From: Myxococcales bacterium
GTDB taxonomy: Bacteria > Myxococcota > Polyangia > Nannocystales > Nannocystaceae
DNA length: 64,000 nt
Direction: 5' to 3'
Assembly: GCA_016793465.1 (NCBI GenBank)
Contig: JAEUJW010000038.1
Coordinates: 186,001 to 250,000, forward strand
Part shown: positions 1 through 7,254 of the stretch, piece by piece
Layout: every line of letters starts with the position of its first letter
Position numbering within the stretch: the first letter of the stretch is position 1
Notes under the pieces: generated by a model
What the model was told of the DNA's origin: nothing
What the model saw: the letters and a program-made list of their open reading frames with translations, nothing else
The model's database searches: none
Made by a program: the position numbers and the translations under genes

Positions 1-2153
1 CGCTGCTCGGCCGGCGAGTAGGTCGGCGCGAGCACGCGGACGGCGACCGAGCGGTCGCCCTCGAGCGACTCGCCGGCGTACACCCGCGTGGCCATGCCGC
101 GCGTCAGCGGTTTAATTAAACGGTAGCGGCCGAGCTCGCGGCCGATCAGCTCGTCGGGGTCGCTCCACAGGTCGAGCGGGAAGGCCTCGCCGAGGTCGGT
201 GGGGATCGGCGCGAGGTTGACGGAGGGGGTCTGCGGCTGCCACTCGTCGTCGTCCTCGGCCTCGGATTCGGCGGCGGGTGTGGCGGGGGGAGCGGGGACC
301 CACTCGTCGTCGTCGGTCGCGGCGGTCGCGGCGGGCGTGGAGGGCGGGCGCGCGGCGGGAGGCTCGGGGACCCACTCGTCTTCGGCCGCGGCGGGGGTCG
401 ACGGCGGGGCGGACGACGCGGGGGGGTTGGGGACCCACTCGTCGTCGTCGTCGTCGGGTTGATCGGCGACGGGGATGGCGCCCGAGAACGCGGCGGGGCG
501 CGCGGCGGGGGCGTCGTCGGAGGCGACGAGCGCGGGCGACCAGGTGGTCTCGTCCTCGGTCGGGGTGGCGGTGAGGTCGTCGCTCGCGGGCGCGGACCAG
601 CCGTCGGCGGGCGGCGCGGGGGGCGTGCGCCAGTCGTCCTCGGCGCTCACGGGGGTGGCGTCGGCGGGCGCCGGGACAGGGGTGGTCACCGCGGGCGGGA
701 CGCCCCAGGCGGCGTCGTCGTCGTCGTCGTCGATCGCGGCGACGGGGATCGCACCGGAGAGGTTGGGCGGGCGCGGGACGACCCAGTCGCTGGTGTCGTC
801 GGCGCGGTAGAGCGTGGTCGGCTCGCCCTCGTCGTGGGGGGCCGCGTCGCTCGACTGGTGGTCGCTCGACCGGTGATAGAGGCCGGTCGTTGGGTTCGCG
901 GCGTGGACGAGCGAGGACTCGTCGCTGTCGACGCGGGTCGCGACGGTGTCGTCGGCCTCGGGGTCGGGGTCGGCGAACATGCGGGCGGGGTCGCGGTAAC
1001 GCGGCGGGTCGCTCGCGGGGCCGGTGGTGGTGTCGCGGAAGGCGGGCTGGTCGCGACGGACGGGCTCGGTGGGGGCGGGCTCGTCGTCGTCGCGGAAGGC
1101 GGGCTCGGCGGCGCGGGCGTCGTCGTCGCGGTAGGGCTGGGCGGGCTCGTCGTCGTCGCGGAAGGCGGGCTCGGCGGCGTGGGCGTCGTCGTCGCGGTAG
1201 GGCTGGGCGAGCTCGTCGTCGCGGAAGGCGGACTGGACGGGCTGGTCGCGATGGACGGGCTGGGTGGGGGCGGGCTCGTCGTCGTCGCGGAAGGCGGCCT
1301 CGGCGGAGTAGGCGGGTTCTTCGTCGTCGCGGAAGGCGGGCTGAGCGGGCTCGTCGTCGTGGAAGGAGGGGTGGGCGGGCTCGGCGGCGTGGGTGGTGTC
1401 GTCGTCGCGGTAGGAGGGGTGGGCGGGCTCGGCGGCGAAGGTGGTGGTGTCGTCGCGGAAGGCGGGCTCGGCCGGCGGGGTGTAGGGGGTCTCGTCGTCG
1501 TCGAAGAACGCCGGGGAGACGGCGCGGGACGGAGGCGTGGTGGGGTGGTCGCCGGCGGACGGGCGGGCCCGCGGGGGCGGGGCGGAGCGGGGCGGAGGAG
1601 GCGCCTCGTCGAGCACTTCGTCGGCCTCGAGCTCCTCGGCTTCATCCTCTTCGGGGGCGTGGTTGCGGAGGGCTGCGGAGCGCCAGCCGGCGGCGTCGGG
1701 GGTCGGGTCGTCGTCGGCGGGCGGTGGTTCGTCGCGCCGGAGCTGACGGAAGGGGAAGCTCTGGGGTGCCTGCGAGGTGATGCGCGGCGGGAGGGCGATC
1801 TCACCGTCGTCGATGAACGCCGAGCGGCCGGGGCTCATCGGCACCGGCGCGGGGATCGGCGGGGGCAGGCGGTGGCGGGGGCGGACCTCGGTGACGAGGG
1901 CGGAGTCGAGGAGCTCGGGCTCTTCGGCCTCGAGCTCCTCGGCGGATGCGACATCGTCGTCGGAGAGGTCGCCCTCGAGCAGGTCGGGGACGTTTTCGCG
2001 ACTCGACACGAACTCGGGCGGGGCGGGCAGCGGGCTCTCGTCGTCGTCCATGAATTCGAACGGCGCCGGCTCGCGCGGCACCGGTTCACGCCATTCGAGG
2101 TCGTCGCCGACGGGCGACCGTGGAGGAGTCGATCCCTTGCGCTTGGTGTCCAC
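1..2153 (-). CDS. Ser/Thr protein kinase with very long acidic N-terminal region (C-terminus beyond left edge)
   Basis: Reading leftwards from a GTG at 2153, one frame stays open to the window edge. About 665 residues of Asp/Pro/Ala-rich, probably disordered sequence precede a kinase-like start: GRYRLIKPLTRG begins near residue 675, followed by RVYAGESLEGDRSVAVRVL, the ATP-binding loop and the lysine strand. The glycine loop is degenerate. The catalytic loop lies outside the window. The N-region contains a 22-residue unit (EPAFRDDDE...PYRDDDA) repeated near 1080-1211 and four DEWVPxPP-type motifs between about 250 and 460. Such Hanks kinases usually signal from the cytoplasm or inner membrane in myxobacteria. 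The start is uncertain: GTG 2153 sits about 10 nt after a weak GACTCT -10 candidate. The kinase call rests only on the first lobe. Confidence 0.75.
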   Translation of the reverse strand, partial: MDTKRKGSTPPRSPVGDDLEWREPVPREPAPFEFMDDDESPLPAPPEFVSSRENVPDLLEGDLSDDDVASAEELEAEEPELLDSALVTEVRPRHRLPPPIPAPVPMSPGRSAFIDDGEIALPPRITSQAPQSFPFRQLRRDEPPPADDDPTPDAAGWRSAALRNHAPEEDEAEELEADEVLDEAPPPPRSAPPPRARPSAGDHPTTPPSRAVSPAFFDDDETPYTPPAEPAFRDDTTTFAAEPAHPSYRDDDTTHAAEPAHPSFHDDEPAQPAFRDDEEPAYSAEAAFRDDDEPAPTQPVHRDQPVQSAFRDDELAQPYRDDDAHAAEPAFRDDDEPAQPYRDDDARAAEPAFRDDDEPAPTEPVRRDQPAFRDTTTGPASDPPRYRDPARMFADPDPEADDTVATRVDSDESSLVHAANPTTGLYHRSSDHQSSDAAPHDEGEPTTLYRADDTSDWVVPRPPNLSGAIPVAAIDDDDDDAAWGVPPAVTTPVPAPADATPVSAEDDWRTPPAPPADGWSAPASDDLTATPTEDETTWSPALVASDDAPAARPAAFSGAIPVADQPDDDDDEWVPNPPASSAPPSTPAAAEDEWVPEPPAARPPSTPAATAATDDDEWVPAPPATPAAESEAEDDDEWQPQTPSVNLAPIPTDLGEAFPLDLWSDPDELIGRELGRYRLIKPLTRGMATRVYAGESLEGDRSVAVRVLAPTYSPAEQ
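1080..1211 (-). repeat. Two tandem 66-bp units inside the kinase gene
   Basis: Near-identical copies at 1080-1145 and 1146-1211, with a degenerate third starting at 1212. Each encodes 22 residues with PYRDDDA and PAFRDDDE blocks, in frame with the kinase gene. This is coding low-complexity sequence, not an intergenic repeat. Confidence 0.8.
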
Positions 2154-2442
2154 GGGGTTCGCTAGAGTCGCATAGGCGCGGAGCGCAGGTCAAACAAGCG
2201 CAGCCGCCGGCGCGCGATCCGGCCGCGTTTGTCCGTACGCGAGTGGGTCTTCATGGCGGAATTGCGGCGTGCGCGAGCGGTCGGTCGCGGACAAAGGCCG
2301 ATCCGGGCGCGAGTCATTGTCCGGCGCGAGTGGGGTCTGCAGGGCCCGATCGGCCGAGACTTGTATGTGCACGCGAGGGTGCGCCGTCGTTCGTCGACCC
2401 GTCGCGTGGGTGCGCGAGCGGCCCTTCAGGGCCTCGCCGGGG
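2154..2442. other. Intergenic region upstream of the kinase gene
   Basis: About 290 nt between two leftward genes. On the minus strand, TTGACC followed after 18 nt by GACTCT lies just upstream of the GTG at 2153 and is a possible promoter. I see no convincing gene here. Confidence 0.4.
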
Positions 2443-3321
2443 TCAGCCCGGGGTCTTCGTCTTCTTGCGCTTCTCCTTGGCGGCGGCGAGGGCGGCGGCC
2501 TTGGCGGGGTCGATGGGCGGGGTCATGCGCAGCTCGAGCAGGCGGCGGTCGACGTCGGCGAGGACCGCGGGGTCCTTGATCTTGCCGCGGTACTCCTCGA
2601 GCAGGCTGATGGCTTGCGCGGTTTTGCCCGGGATCTGACTCGACAGGACGGCCTGGTCGAACAGGTACTCGGGGTGGGTGGGGTCGAGCGCGTAGGCCTT
2701 GCCGGCGGCCTCGGCGGCGTCGACGAGGCGGTCGGGCACGCCCTGCAGGGCGGTCGAGTAGAGGTACCAGTCGGCGGCGGTCGGCTTGATGCGGGACATC
2801 ATGCGTTCGAACGCGATGGAGGCCTCGCGGGCGAGGCCCTGGGCCATCATCGCGGCGCCGAAGCGGCGGAGGTAGACCTCGTCGAGGGCGGGGTCGTCGG
2901 CGAGCAGCGACTGGTCGAGGAAGTAGCGGGCCTCGGCGGCGTGGCGGCGCTGCTTCAGCAGCAACATGGCGAGCTCGCCCTCGCAGCGGATGCTCTGCGG
3001 GACCTTGTTGGCGCAGGGGCGGAGCTTGAGGATGGCGTTGACCTCGTCGCCGAGCTGCAGGTCGGCGGCGGCGGCGGCGAGGGCGGCGGCGACCTGGTCG
3101 GGCGGGAGCTGGGGCTCGCTGCGCGGGGGCGGGGGCTCGCGGTCGGGGTGGTAGAACGGCGAGGGCTGGGCGAGCGGCGGCGGCTTCACCGGGGCGATGG
3201 GGGCCTTCGCGTCGGCGGCGATCTTGGTCGGCGCGGGCGGGTGGGCGTCGTTGCAGGCGATGAAGGCGGTCAAGGTCAGGGGCGCGAGAATCCACGCGCG
3301 GGCGGATGCAAGGCGGAGCAT
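2443..3321 (-). CDS. TPR-like lipoprotein
   Basis: 292 residues. The N-terminus is a lipoprotein signal with the lipobox around Cys23 (LTAFIAC), so the mature protein should be lipid-anchored in the envelope. A Pro-rich linker (about residues 27-75) leads to helical repeats resembling tetratricopeptide motifs (for example AAEAAGKAYALDPTHPEYLF), which usually bind other proteins. The C-terminus is Lys-rich. The ATG at 3321 lies 7 nt after a perfect TATAAT on the minus strand (3334-3329), so the mRNA may be leaderless. It is divergent from coaD with overlapping promoters. The partner and function are unknown. Confidence 0.85.
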   Translation of the reverse strand: MLRLASARAWILAPLTLTAFIACNDAHPPAPTKIAADAKAPIAPVKPPPLAQPSPFYHPDREPPPPRSEPQLPPDQVAAALAAAAADLQLGDEVNAILKLRPCANKVPQSIRCEGELAMLLLKQRRHAAEARYFLDQSLLADDPALDEVYLRRFGAAMMAQGLAREASIAFERMMSRIKPTAADWYLYSTALQGVPDRLVDAAEAAGKAYALDPTHPEYLFDQAVLSSQIPGKTAQAISLLEEYRGKIKDPAVLADVDRRLLELRMTPPIDPAKAAALAAAKEKRKKTKTPG

Positions 3322-3328
3322 GGCCGGG

Positions 3329-3336
3329 ATTATACT
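3329..3336. promoter_or_regulatory. Overlapping mirror-image -10 elements of two divergent genes
   Basis: Plus strand: TATACT at 3331-3336, then 7 nt, then GTG 3344 (coaD). Minus strand: TATAAT at 3334-3329, then 7 nt, then ATG 3321 (lipoprotein). A -10 element is normally about 6-7 nt from the transcription start, so both mRNAs should begin at or next to the start codon. No good -35 box is visible on either strand. Confidence 0.6.
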
Positions 3337-3343
3337 CCGGAAC

Positions 3344-3895
3344 GTGCGCGAGCCCGAACCTGCCGAACATCCTCAAGGCCCTCCGGGCTCGAACGAGTGT
3401 CACGGGCCGCGGACGGCGGTGTACCCGGGGTCCTTCGACCCGATCACGCGGGGGCACGTGGAGATCGTCGAGCGGGCGCTGCGGCTGTTCGACCGGGTGA
3501 TCGTGGCGGTCGGCAAGCACCCGAGCAAGCCGGGGTTCTTGCCGCTGGCGGAGCGCGTCGCGCTGATCTCGGAGAGCGTGGCCCACCTGCCGGGGGCGCG
3601 GGCGGAGCACTTCGAGGGCCTGGTGGTCAATTTTTGTCGCGCGCGCGGGGCCGCGGCGATCGTCCGCGGGCTGCGCACGCAGGGGGACTTCGAGCCGGAG
3701 TTTCGCATGGCGCTGGCGAACCGCGACCTGGCGCCGGACATCGAGACCGTGTTCCTCGTGCCGCGGCCGGAGCAGCTGTTCGTGTCGAGCTCGCTGATCC
3801 GGGAGATCGCCGCGCACCGCGGGGACTTCGCGCGCTACGTGCCGGCGCCGGTGGCCGCGGCCGTGCGCCGCAAGCTCGACGGGGCCGGGGCATGA
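3344..3895 (+). CDS. coaD: Phosphopantetheine adenylyltransferase
   Basis: 183 residues. Catalyses ATP + 4'-phosphopantetheine to dephospho-CoA + diphosphate, the penultimate step of CoA synthesis, in the cytosol. The nucleotidyltransferase signature is present: VYPGSFDPITRGH (residues 26-38), IVRGLRTQGDFEPEF and FVSSSLIREI, all as in known CoaD. Family length is about 160, so the GTG at 3344 adds about 22 residues. I prefer it because it sits 7 nt after TATACT; a GTG at 3419 would begin directly at VYPG, which is too short. Its TGA overlaps the next ATG (ATGA), so the genes are probably co-transcribed and translationally coupled. Confidence 0.92.
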   Translation: MREPEPAEHPQGPPGSNECHGPRTAVYPGSFDPITRGHVEIVERALRLFDRVIVAVGKHPSKPGFLPLAERVALISESVAHLPGARAEHFEGLVVNFCRARGAAAIVRGLRTQGDFEPEFRMALANRDLAPDIETVFLVPRPEQLFVSSSLIREIAAHRGDFARYVPAPVAAAVRRKLDGAGA

Positions 3896-4491
3896 GCGAC
3901 GCGGACGACAGGTCGAAGGCGCTGGCGCGGCCGAGCTGGCGAGGCGACGAGCACAAGCTGCAGGTGCTGGCGGCGCAGGAGGCCGGGCTGGCCAGCGGAC
4001 AGGTGGCGGTCGACCTCTACACCGAGGGTTTCAAGAAGGGGATCACCGAGCGCGACCCGGCGGACGGGGCGATCGTGCTGCGCGGGCGGACGATCTTGAA
4101 GACCGAGGAGCTCGAGCGCTGCCTGAGGCCGATGTTCCAGTTCTTGCGGGTCGGCGCCGACGCGGTGCGCATGCGGGTGTTCGACGGCAACTTCGAGGTC
4201 CGCGTGGCCGCGCAGGCGGCCGAGGCGAGCGCGCCGGTGCAGGGCGCGGCGCGGTCGGTGCTGCTCATGTGGATGGCGGGCGGGCTGCTCGGGTGGTGGA
4301 TGCTCTCGGTCTCGCGGGTGACGACCTTCCTCGTGTGGGGCATCACCCTGCTGCTCGGGGCGTGGAACTTGCGGCGCGGGCTGGTCAGCGGGCGGACCAT
4401 GCTGGCGGCGCGGATGGCGGTGGGGCTGGCGTTGCTGGCCCACGAGGAGCAGCTGATCTTGCCGCCGGGTGGCTCCAGCGAGGGCGCGTGA
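3892..4491 (+). CDS. Hypothetical protein with two C-terminal membrane helices
   Basis: 199 residues, overlapping coaD by 4 nt. Residues 1-120 look soluble and contain LYTEGFKKGITERD. Two hydrophobic helices follow at about 122-141 (rich in Trp and Met) and 143-160, then a short basic tail. I do not recognise the family. Position suggests translation coupled to coaD and to the small Cys-rich gene after it, but no functional link is evident. Confidence 0.8.
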   Translation: MSDADDRSKALARPSWRGDEHKLQVLAAQEAGLASGQVAVDLYTEGFKKGITERDPADGAIVLRGRTILKTEELERCLRPMFQFLRVGADAVRMRVFDGNFEVRVAAQAAEASAPVQGAARSVLLMWMAGGLLGWWMLSVSRVTTFLVWGITLLLGAWNLRRGLVSGRTMLAARMAVGLALLAHEEQLILPPGGSSEGA

Positions 4492-4718
4492 CGAACGGCG
4501 GTGGTTCGTCGCGGGCGCCGCGGGACGTCGAGCCCGGGCTGTGCGCCGGGTGTGCGCACGCCCAGGTGGTGGTCTCGGGGCGCGGGTCGAGGTTCTGGCG
4601 GTGCCTCGTGCACGACCGTGAGCCGGCCTGGCCGAAGTATCCGCCGCTGCCGGTGCTGCGATGCGCCCGCCATACGCCGCGCGCCGGAGGGGTTTCGCGG
4701 GGCCCGGGGGAGGGGTAG
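4488..4718 (+). CDS. Small four-cysteine protein, putative zinc ribbon
   Basis: 76 residues starting at a GTG that overlaps the upstream TGA (GTGA). Four cysteines are arranged as CAGC at residues 19-22, WRC at 37-39 and VLRC at 56-59, with the conserved-looking stretch WPKYPPLPVLRC between the last two. Short proteins with CxxC, then C, then a KYPxLPVLxC tail occur in many proteobacteria as uncharacterised proteins (from memory). A structural zinc site is an inference. The TAG stop doubles as part of the -10 element of the next gene. Confidence 0.65.
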   Translation: MTNGGGSSRAPRDVEPGLCAGCAHAQVVVSGRGSRFWRCLVHDREPAWPKYPPLPVLRCARHTPRAGGVSRGPGEG

Positions 4719-4721
4719 ATT
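4716..4721 (+). promoter_or_regulatory. -10 element TAGATT, 7 nt before the ATG
   Basis: TAGATT at 4716-4721 ends 7 nt before ATG 4729, so the transcript is probably leaderless. It overlaps the stop codon of the upstream small gene. Confidence 0.5.
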
Positions 4722-4728
4722 GCCGGGC

Positions 4729-5946
4729 ATGTCGACGGTCGTGCGAACGATGATCTGCGCGCTCGTGGCGCTGGCGCCGCTCGTGGCGCTCGCGGGCAAC
4801 GGGACGCACCCGCGGACGCCGGTCAAGTGGGAGCCGCGGCCGGCGTGTCTGACGATCGTCGACCGCACGCAGTCGTCGGTGCTCGAGTTCGGGTACAGCA
4901 TCCCCTACGAGGACCTGCGGCCGGAGGACGCGGTCGACGAGGTCGACAACAGCCGCCAGCACCAGTTCGTGGCGTTCTGCCGCCCGCACAGCGTGCAGCT
5001 GCCGCTGCCGGTGTGGCTGTCGCAGGCGGACGTGGACATCGCGGCGGAGAAGATGCTGGTCGACCCGGCCGACCTGAAGCCGGAGGACGTGATCGAGACC
5101 AGCGCCGAGTGGAGCGACTGCTTCGTGCGCATCACCGGCGACGACGAGCGGCGGCTGATCACCTTCGCGGAGACCATGAAGCCGGTGGTGTGGGACACGA
5201 CCGGGCTGCCGGCCGGGCCGTACGTGATCAACGGGTACACCTGGGAGCCGGCGTTCAACATCTATTCGCTGCGGCCGGGGGTCGTCAAAGTGGTCGACGA
5301 CCCCGACCCGGCGGCGAGCCCTCCGGTGCTGGCGATCTCGAACCAGCTCGGCGAGGAGATCGTGTACGAGACCGAGGAGCTGCGGCTGTTCGGGTGCGCG
5401 AGCGCGATGGACGGAGCGACGATCACCGGCTACTGGGCGCAGACCGACAACGACGGCGGGCCGCTGGAGTGGCACAGCTTCGCCGAGGACACGCCGATCG
5501 CGGGCGAGGACTGGGAGCTGATGTTCGCGCCGCCGCCGGAGACGGTGAAGAAGCTGATCGCGCTGCGGGTCGACATCAAAGATCCGATGGACCGCGTGTA
5601 TACGGCGCACATGGATCTGCTGGCTTCGGTGCTCGAGGGCAGCCCGTCGATGACGGGCGGCGACTGTGATGGTTCGGGCTTCATCGCCGAGCCGGGGTGC
5701 GGCGGCAGCAGCAGCGAGGAGTCGGGCGAGCCCGGGTCGAGCGGAGGGACCGCGGACGGCACGGGCGGCGCCGGCAGCGGCGGGCCGACGGACGGCGGGT
5801 CGAGCGGTGGAGCCGGCGAGGGCTCGACCGGCGCGATGCAGACGCCGGGCGAGGGCGAGGGTTGCGCGGGCTGTGCGGTCGGTGCGGTCGGTGCGGCGCC
5901 GTGGTGGTTGGTGGTGCTCGCGCTGGGTCGGCGGCGTCGACGCTGA
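4729..5946 (+). CDS. Secreted MYXO-CTERM-like protein
   Basis: 405 residues. A Sec signal peptide covers about residues 1-22 (VALAPLVALA). The mature part (about 23-310) is a folded, Trp-rich domain of no recognised family. It is followed by a Gly/Ser/Thr-rich linker (about 318-375) and a C-terminal sorting-like tail: GEGCAGCAVG, a hydrophobic stretch with WWLVVLAL, and a final RRRRR. Cys, hydrophobic segment and Arg cluster match the MYXO-CTERM architecture, which is thought to mediate surface anchoring in myxobacteria. Two cysteines spaced CxxC is a variant of the usual GC motif. Function unknown. Confidence 0.85.
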   Translation: MSTVVRTMICALVALAPLVALAGNGTHPRTPVKWEPRPACLTIVDRTQSSVLEFGYSIPYEDLRPEDAVDEVDNSRQHQFVAFCRPHSVQLPLPVWLSQADVDIAAEKMLVDPADLKPEDVIETSAEWSDCFVRITGDDERRLITFAETMKPVVWDTTGLPAGPYVINGYTWEPAFNIYSLRPGVVKVVDDPDPAASPPVLAISNQLGEEIVYETEELRLFGCASAMDGATITGYWAQTDNDGGPLEWHSFAEDTPIAGEDWELMFAPPPETVKKLIALRVDIKDPMDRVYTAHMDLLASVLEGSPSMTGGDCDGSGFIAEPGCGGSSSEESGEPGSSGGTADGTGGAGSGGPTDGGSSGGAGEGSTGAMQTPGEGEGCAGCAVGAVGAAPWWLVVLALGRRRRR

Positions 5947-6062
5947 AGCGACGCGGGGTCGTTCGTGCCTGTGTGATGCAGGCCGCACGGGGCCGCGTTC
6001 AGACGCGCGAAGGTGCGAGGATCCACACTGGTCGCGGTCATGCGGGGTCTTTCCCGGGGGGG

Positions 6063-6068
6063 TACACT
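6063..6068 (+). promoter_or_regulatory. -10 element TACACT upstream of mtnB
   Basis: TACACT ends 11 nt before the GTG at 6080. It probably drives mtnB-mtnD with a very short leader. Confidence 0.4.
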
Positions 6069-6079
6069 GCGCCCCCGCC

Positions 6080-6742
6080 GTGGTCCGTCAGGAGTCCATC
6101 CCTGAGCTCATTTGCGAGCTGTGTCGCCTGTTTTACGGGCTCGGATGGGTCAGCGGGACCGGCGGAGGCATCAGCATCCGCGGGGCGGAGGGCATCTACA
6201 TGGCTCCTTCGGGCGTGCAGAAGGAGCGCATGCGGCCGGAGGACGTGTTCCTGCTGGACGGCGAGCGGCTCGACGCGGCGCACGTGCGCTGCGCGCCGGC
6301 CGACGGGGCGTTGAAGCTGAGCGAGTGTCAGCCGCTGTTTTACAACGCCTATCGCCAGCGCGGTGCTGGGGCGGTGATCCACAGCCACTCGCTGTGGGCC
6401 GTGCTGGCCGCGCGGATGTTCGCGGGGCGGGGCGCCGCGGGGGACGGGGTGGTCGGCGAGTTCGTGAGCCAGGGGCTCGAGATGCAGAAGGGCCTGCGCG
6501 GGATGGGCTGCTTCGACAGCTTGCGGGTGCCGATCGTGGCGAACACGGCGCGCGAGGCGGAGCTCGGCGAGCGCATGGCGGCGGCGATCGACGCCTATCC
6601 GGCGGTCGACGCCGTGCTGGTCGCGGGTCACGGGGTGTACGTGTGGGGCGAGACGTGGGTGAAGGCCAAGACCCAGGCCGAGTGTTACGACTACTTGTTC
6701 CGGGCGGTCGTCGAGGGTCGCCGCCTGGGGCTGGAGGGGTGA
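6080..6742 (+). CDS. mtnB: Methylthioribulose-1-phosphate dehydratase (class II aldolase family)
   Basis: 220 residues. Class II aldolase/adducin fold; dehydrates 5-methylthioribulose-1-phosphate in the methionine salvage pathway. Visible motifs: GWVSGTGGGISIR (22-34), MAPSGVQKERM (41-51), the zinc ligands HSH at 101-103 and GHGVYVWG with His184. SECQPLFYNAY precedes the metal site, as in MtnB rather than fuculose aldolase. The specific assignment is supported by mtnD starting 4 nt downstream and ahcY after it. The GTG start is chosen from family length and the -10 element just upstream. Confidence 0.88.
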   Translation: MVRQESIPELICELCRLFYGLGWVSGTGGGISIRGAEGIYMAPSGVQKERMRPEDVFLLDGERLDAAHVRCAPADGALKLSECQPLFYNAYRQRGAGAVIHSHSLWAVLAARMFAGRGAAGDGVVGEFVSQGLEMQKGLRGMGCFDSLRVPIVANTAREAELGERMAAAIDAYPAVDAVLVAGHGVYVWGETWVKAKTQAECYDYLFRAVVEGRRLGLEG

Positions 6743-6746
6743 AGCG

Positions 6747-7190
6747 ATGGAGTTGACGTGGCTCGAGTCCGGGGGGTCGGTCGCGGTCGAGGAGCTGGCG
6801 CGGGTCGGCGTGTTGCACGAGCGCTTGCCGCTGGACGACGCGCAGGGCTCGCTCGACCGCCTGAAGCGCGAGCGGGGCTACGTCGAGCAGGACATCATCG
6901 AGCTCAGGCCCGACACGCCGAACCTCGAGGTCGTGTGCGCCAAGTTTAAAGACGAGCACCTGCACCGCGACGACGAGGTGCGGTTCGTGCTGGCCGGCGA
7001 GGGCATCTTCGACATCCGCTCGGCGGACGACCGCTGGATGCGGGTGAAGGTCGAGGCGGGCGACCTGATCGTCGTGCCCGCGGACCTGTACCACCGGTTC
7101 TTCCTGACCGATCGGCGGGCGATCCGCTGCGTGCGTCTATTCAAGGACGCCGCGGGCTGGGTGCCCGAGTACCGGGCCGGGGCGACCTGA
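6747..7190 (+). CDS. mtnD: Acireductone dioxygenase
   Basis: 147 residues, somewhat shorter than the roughly 180 of well-studied members. A cupin enzyme that oxidises the acireductone of methionine salvage to the 2-keto acid precursor of methionine (Fe form). The metal ligands are in place: [10 protein letters not shown] gives His71, His73 and Glu77, and His116 lies in YHRFF. It follows mtnB by 4 nt. mtnA, mtnC and mtnK are not in this window, so the rest of the pathway must lie elsewhere. An ahcY gene 64 nt downstream adds the recycling of S-adenosylhomocysteine. Confidence 0.92.
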   Translation: MELTWLESGGSVAVEELARVGVLHERLPLDDAQGSLDRLKRERGYVEQDIIELRPDTPNLEVVCAKFKDEHLHRDDEVRFVLAGEGIFDIRSADDRWMRVKVEAGDLIVVPADLYHRFFLTDRRAIRCVRLFKDAAGWVPEYRAGAT

Positions 7191-7254
7191 TCGTCGATTG
7201 AGAGAAGTTTTTCGAGAAGGCACAACCACACTTCAGCGAGAGAACGAGTTAGCG

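Noticed and set aside
1080..1211. Tandem units that could suggest a CRISPR or satellite array
   Set aside because: They are in frame, without unique spacers, and belong to the kinase gene's low-complexity region.
7191..7254. SAH or SAM riboswitch before ahcY
   Set aside because: Only 64 nt, and no conserved pairing of either class could be recognised.
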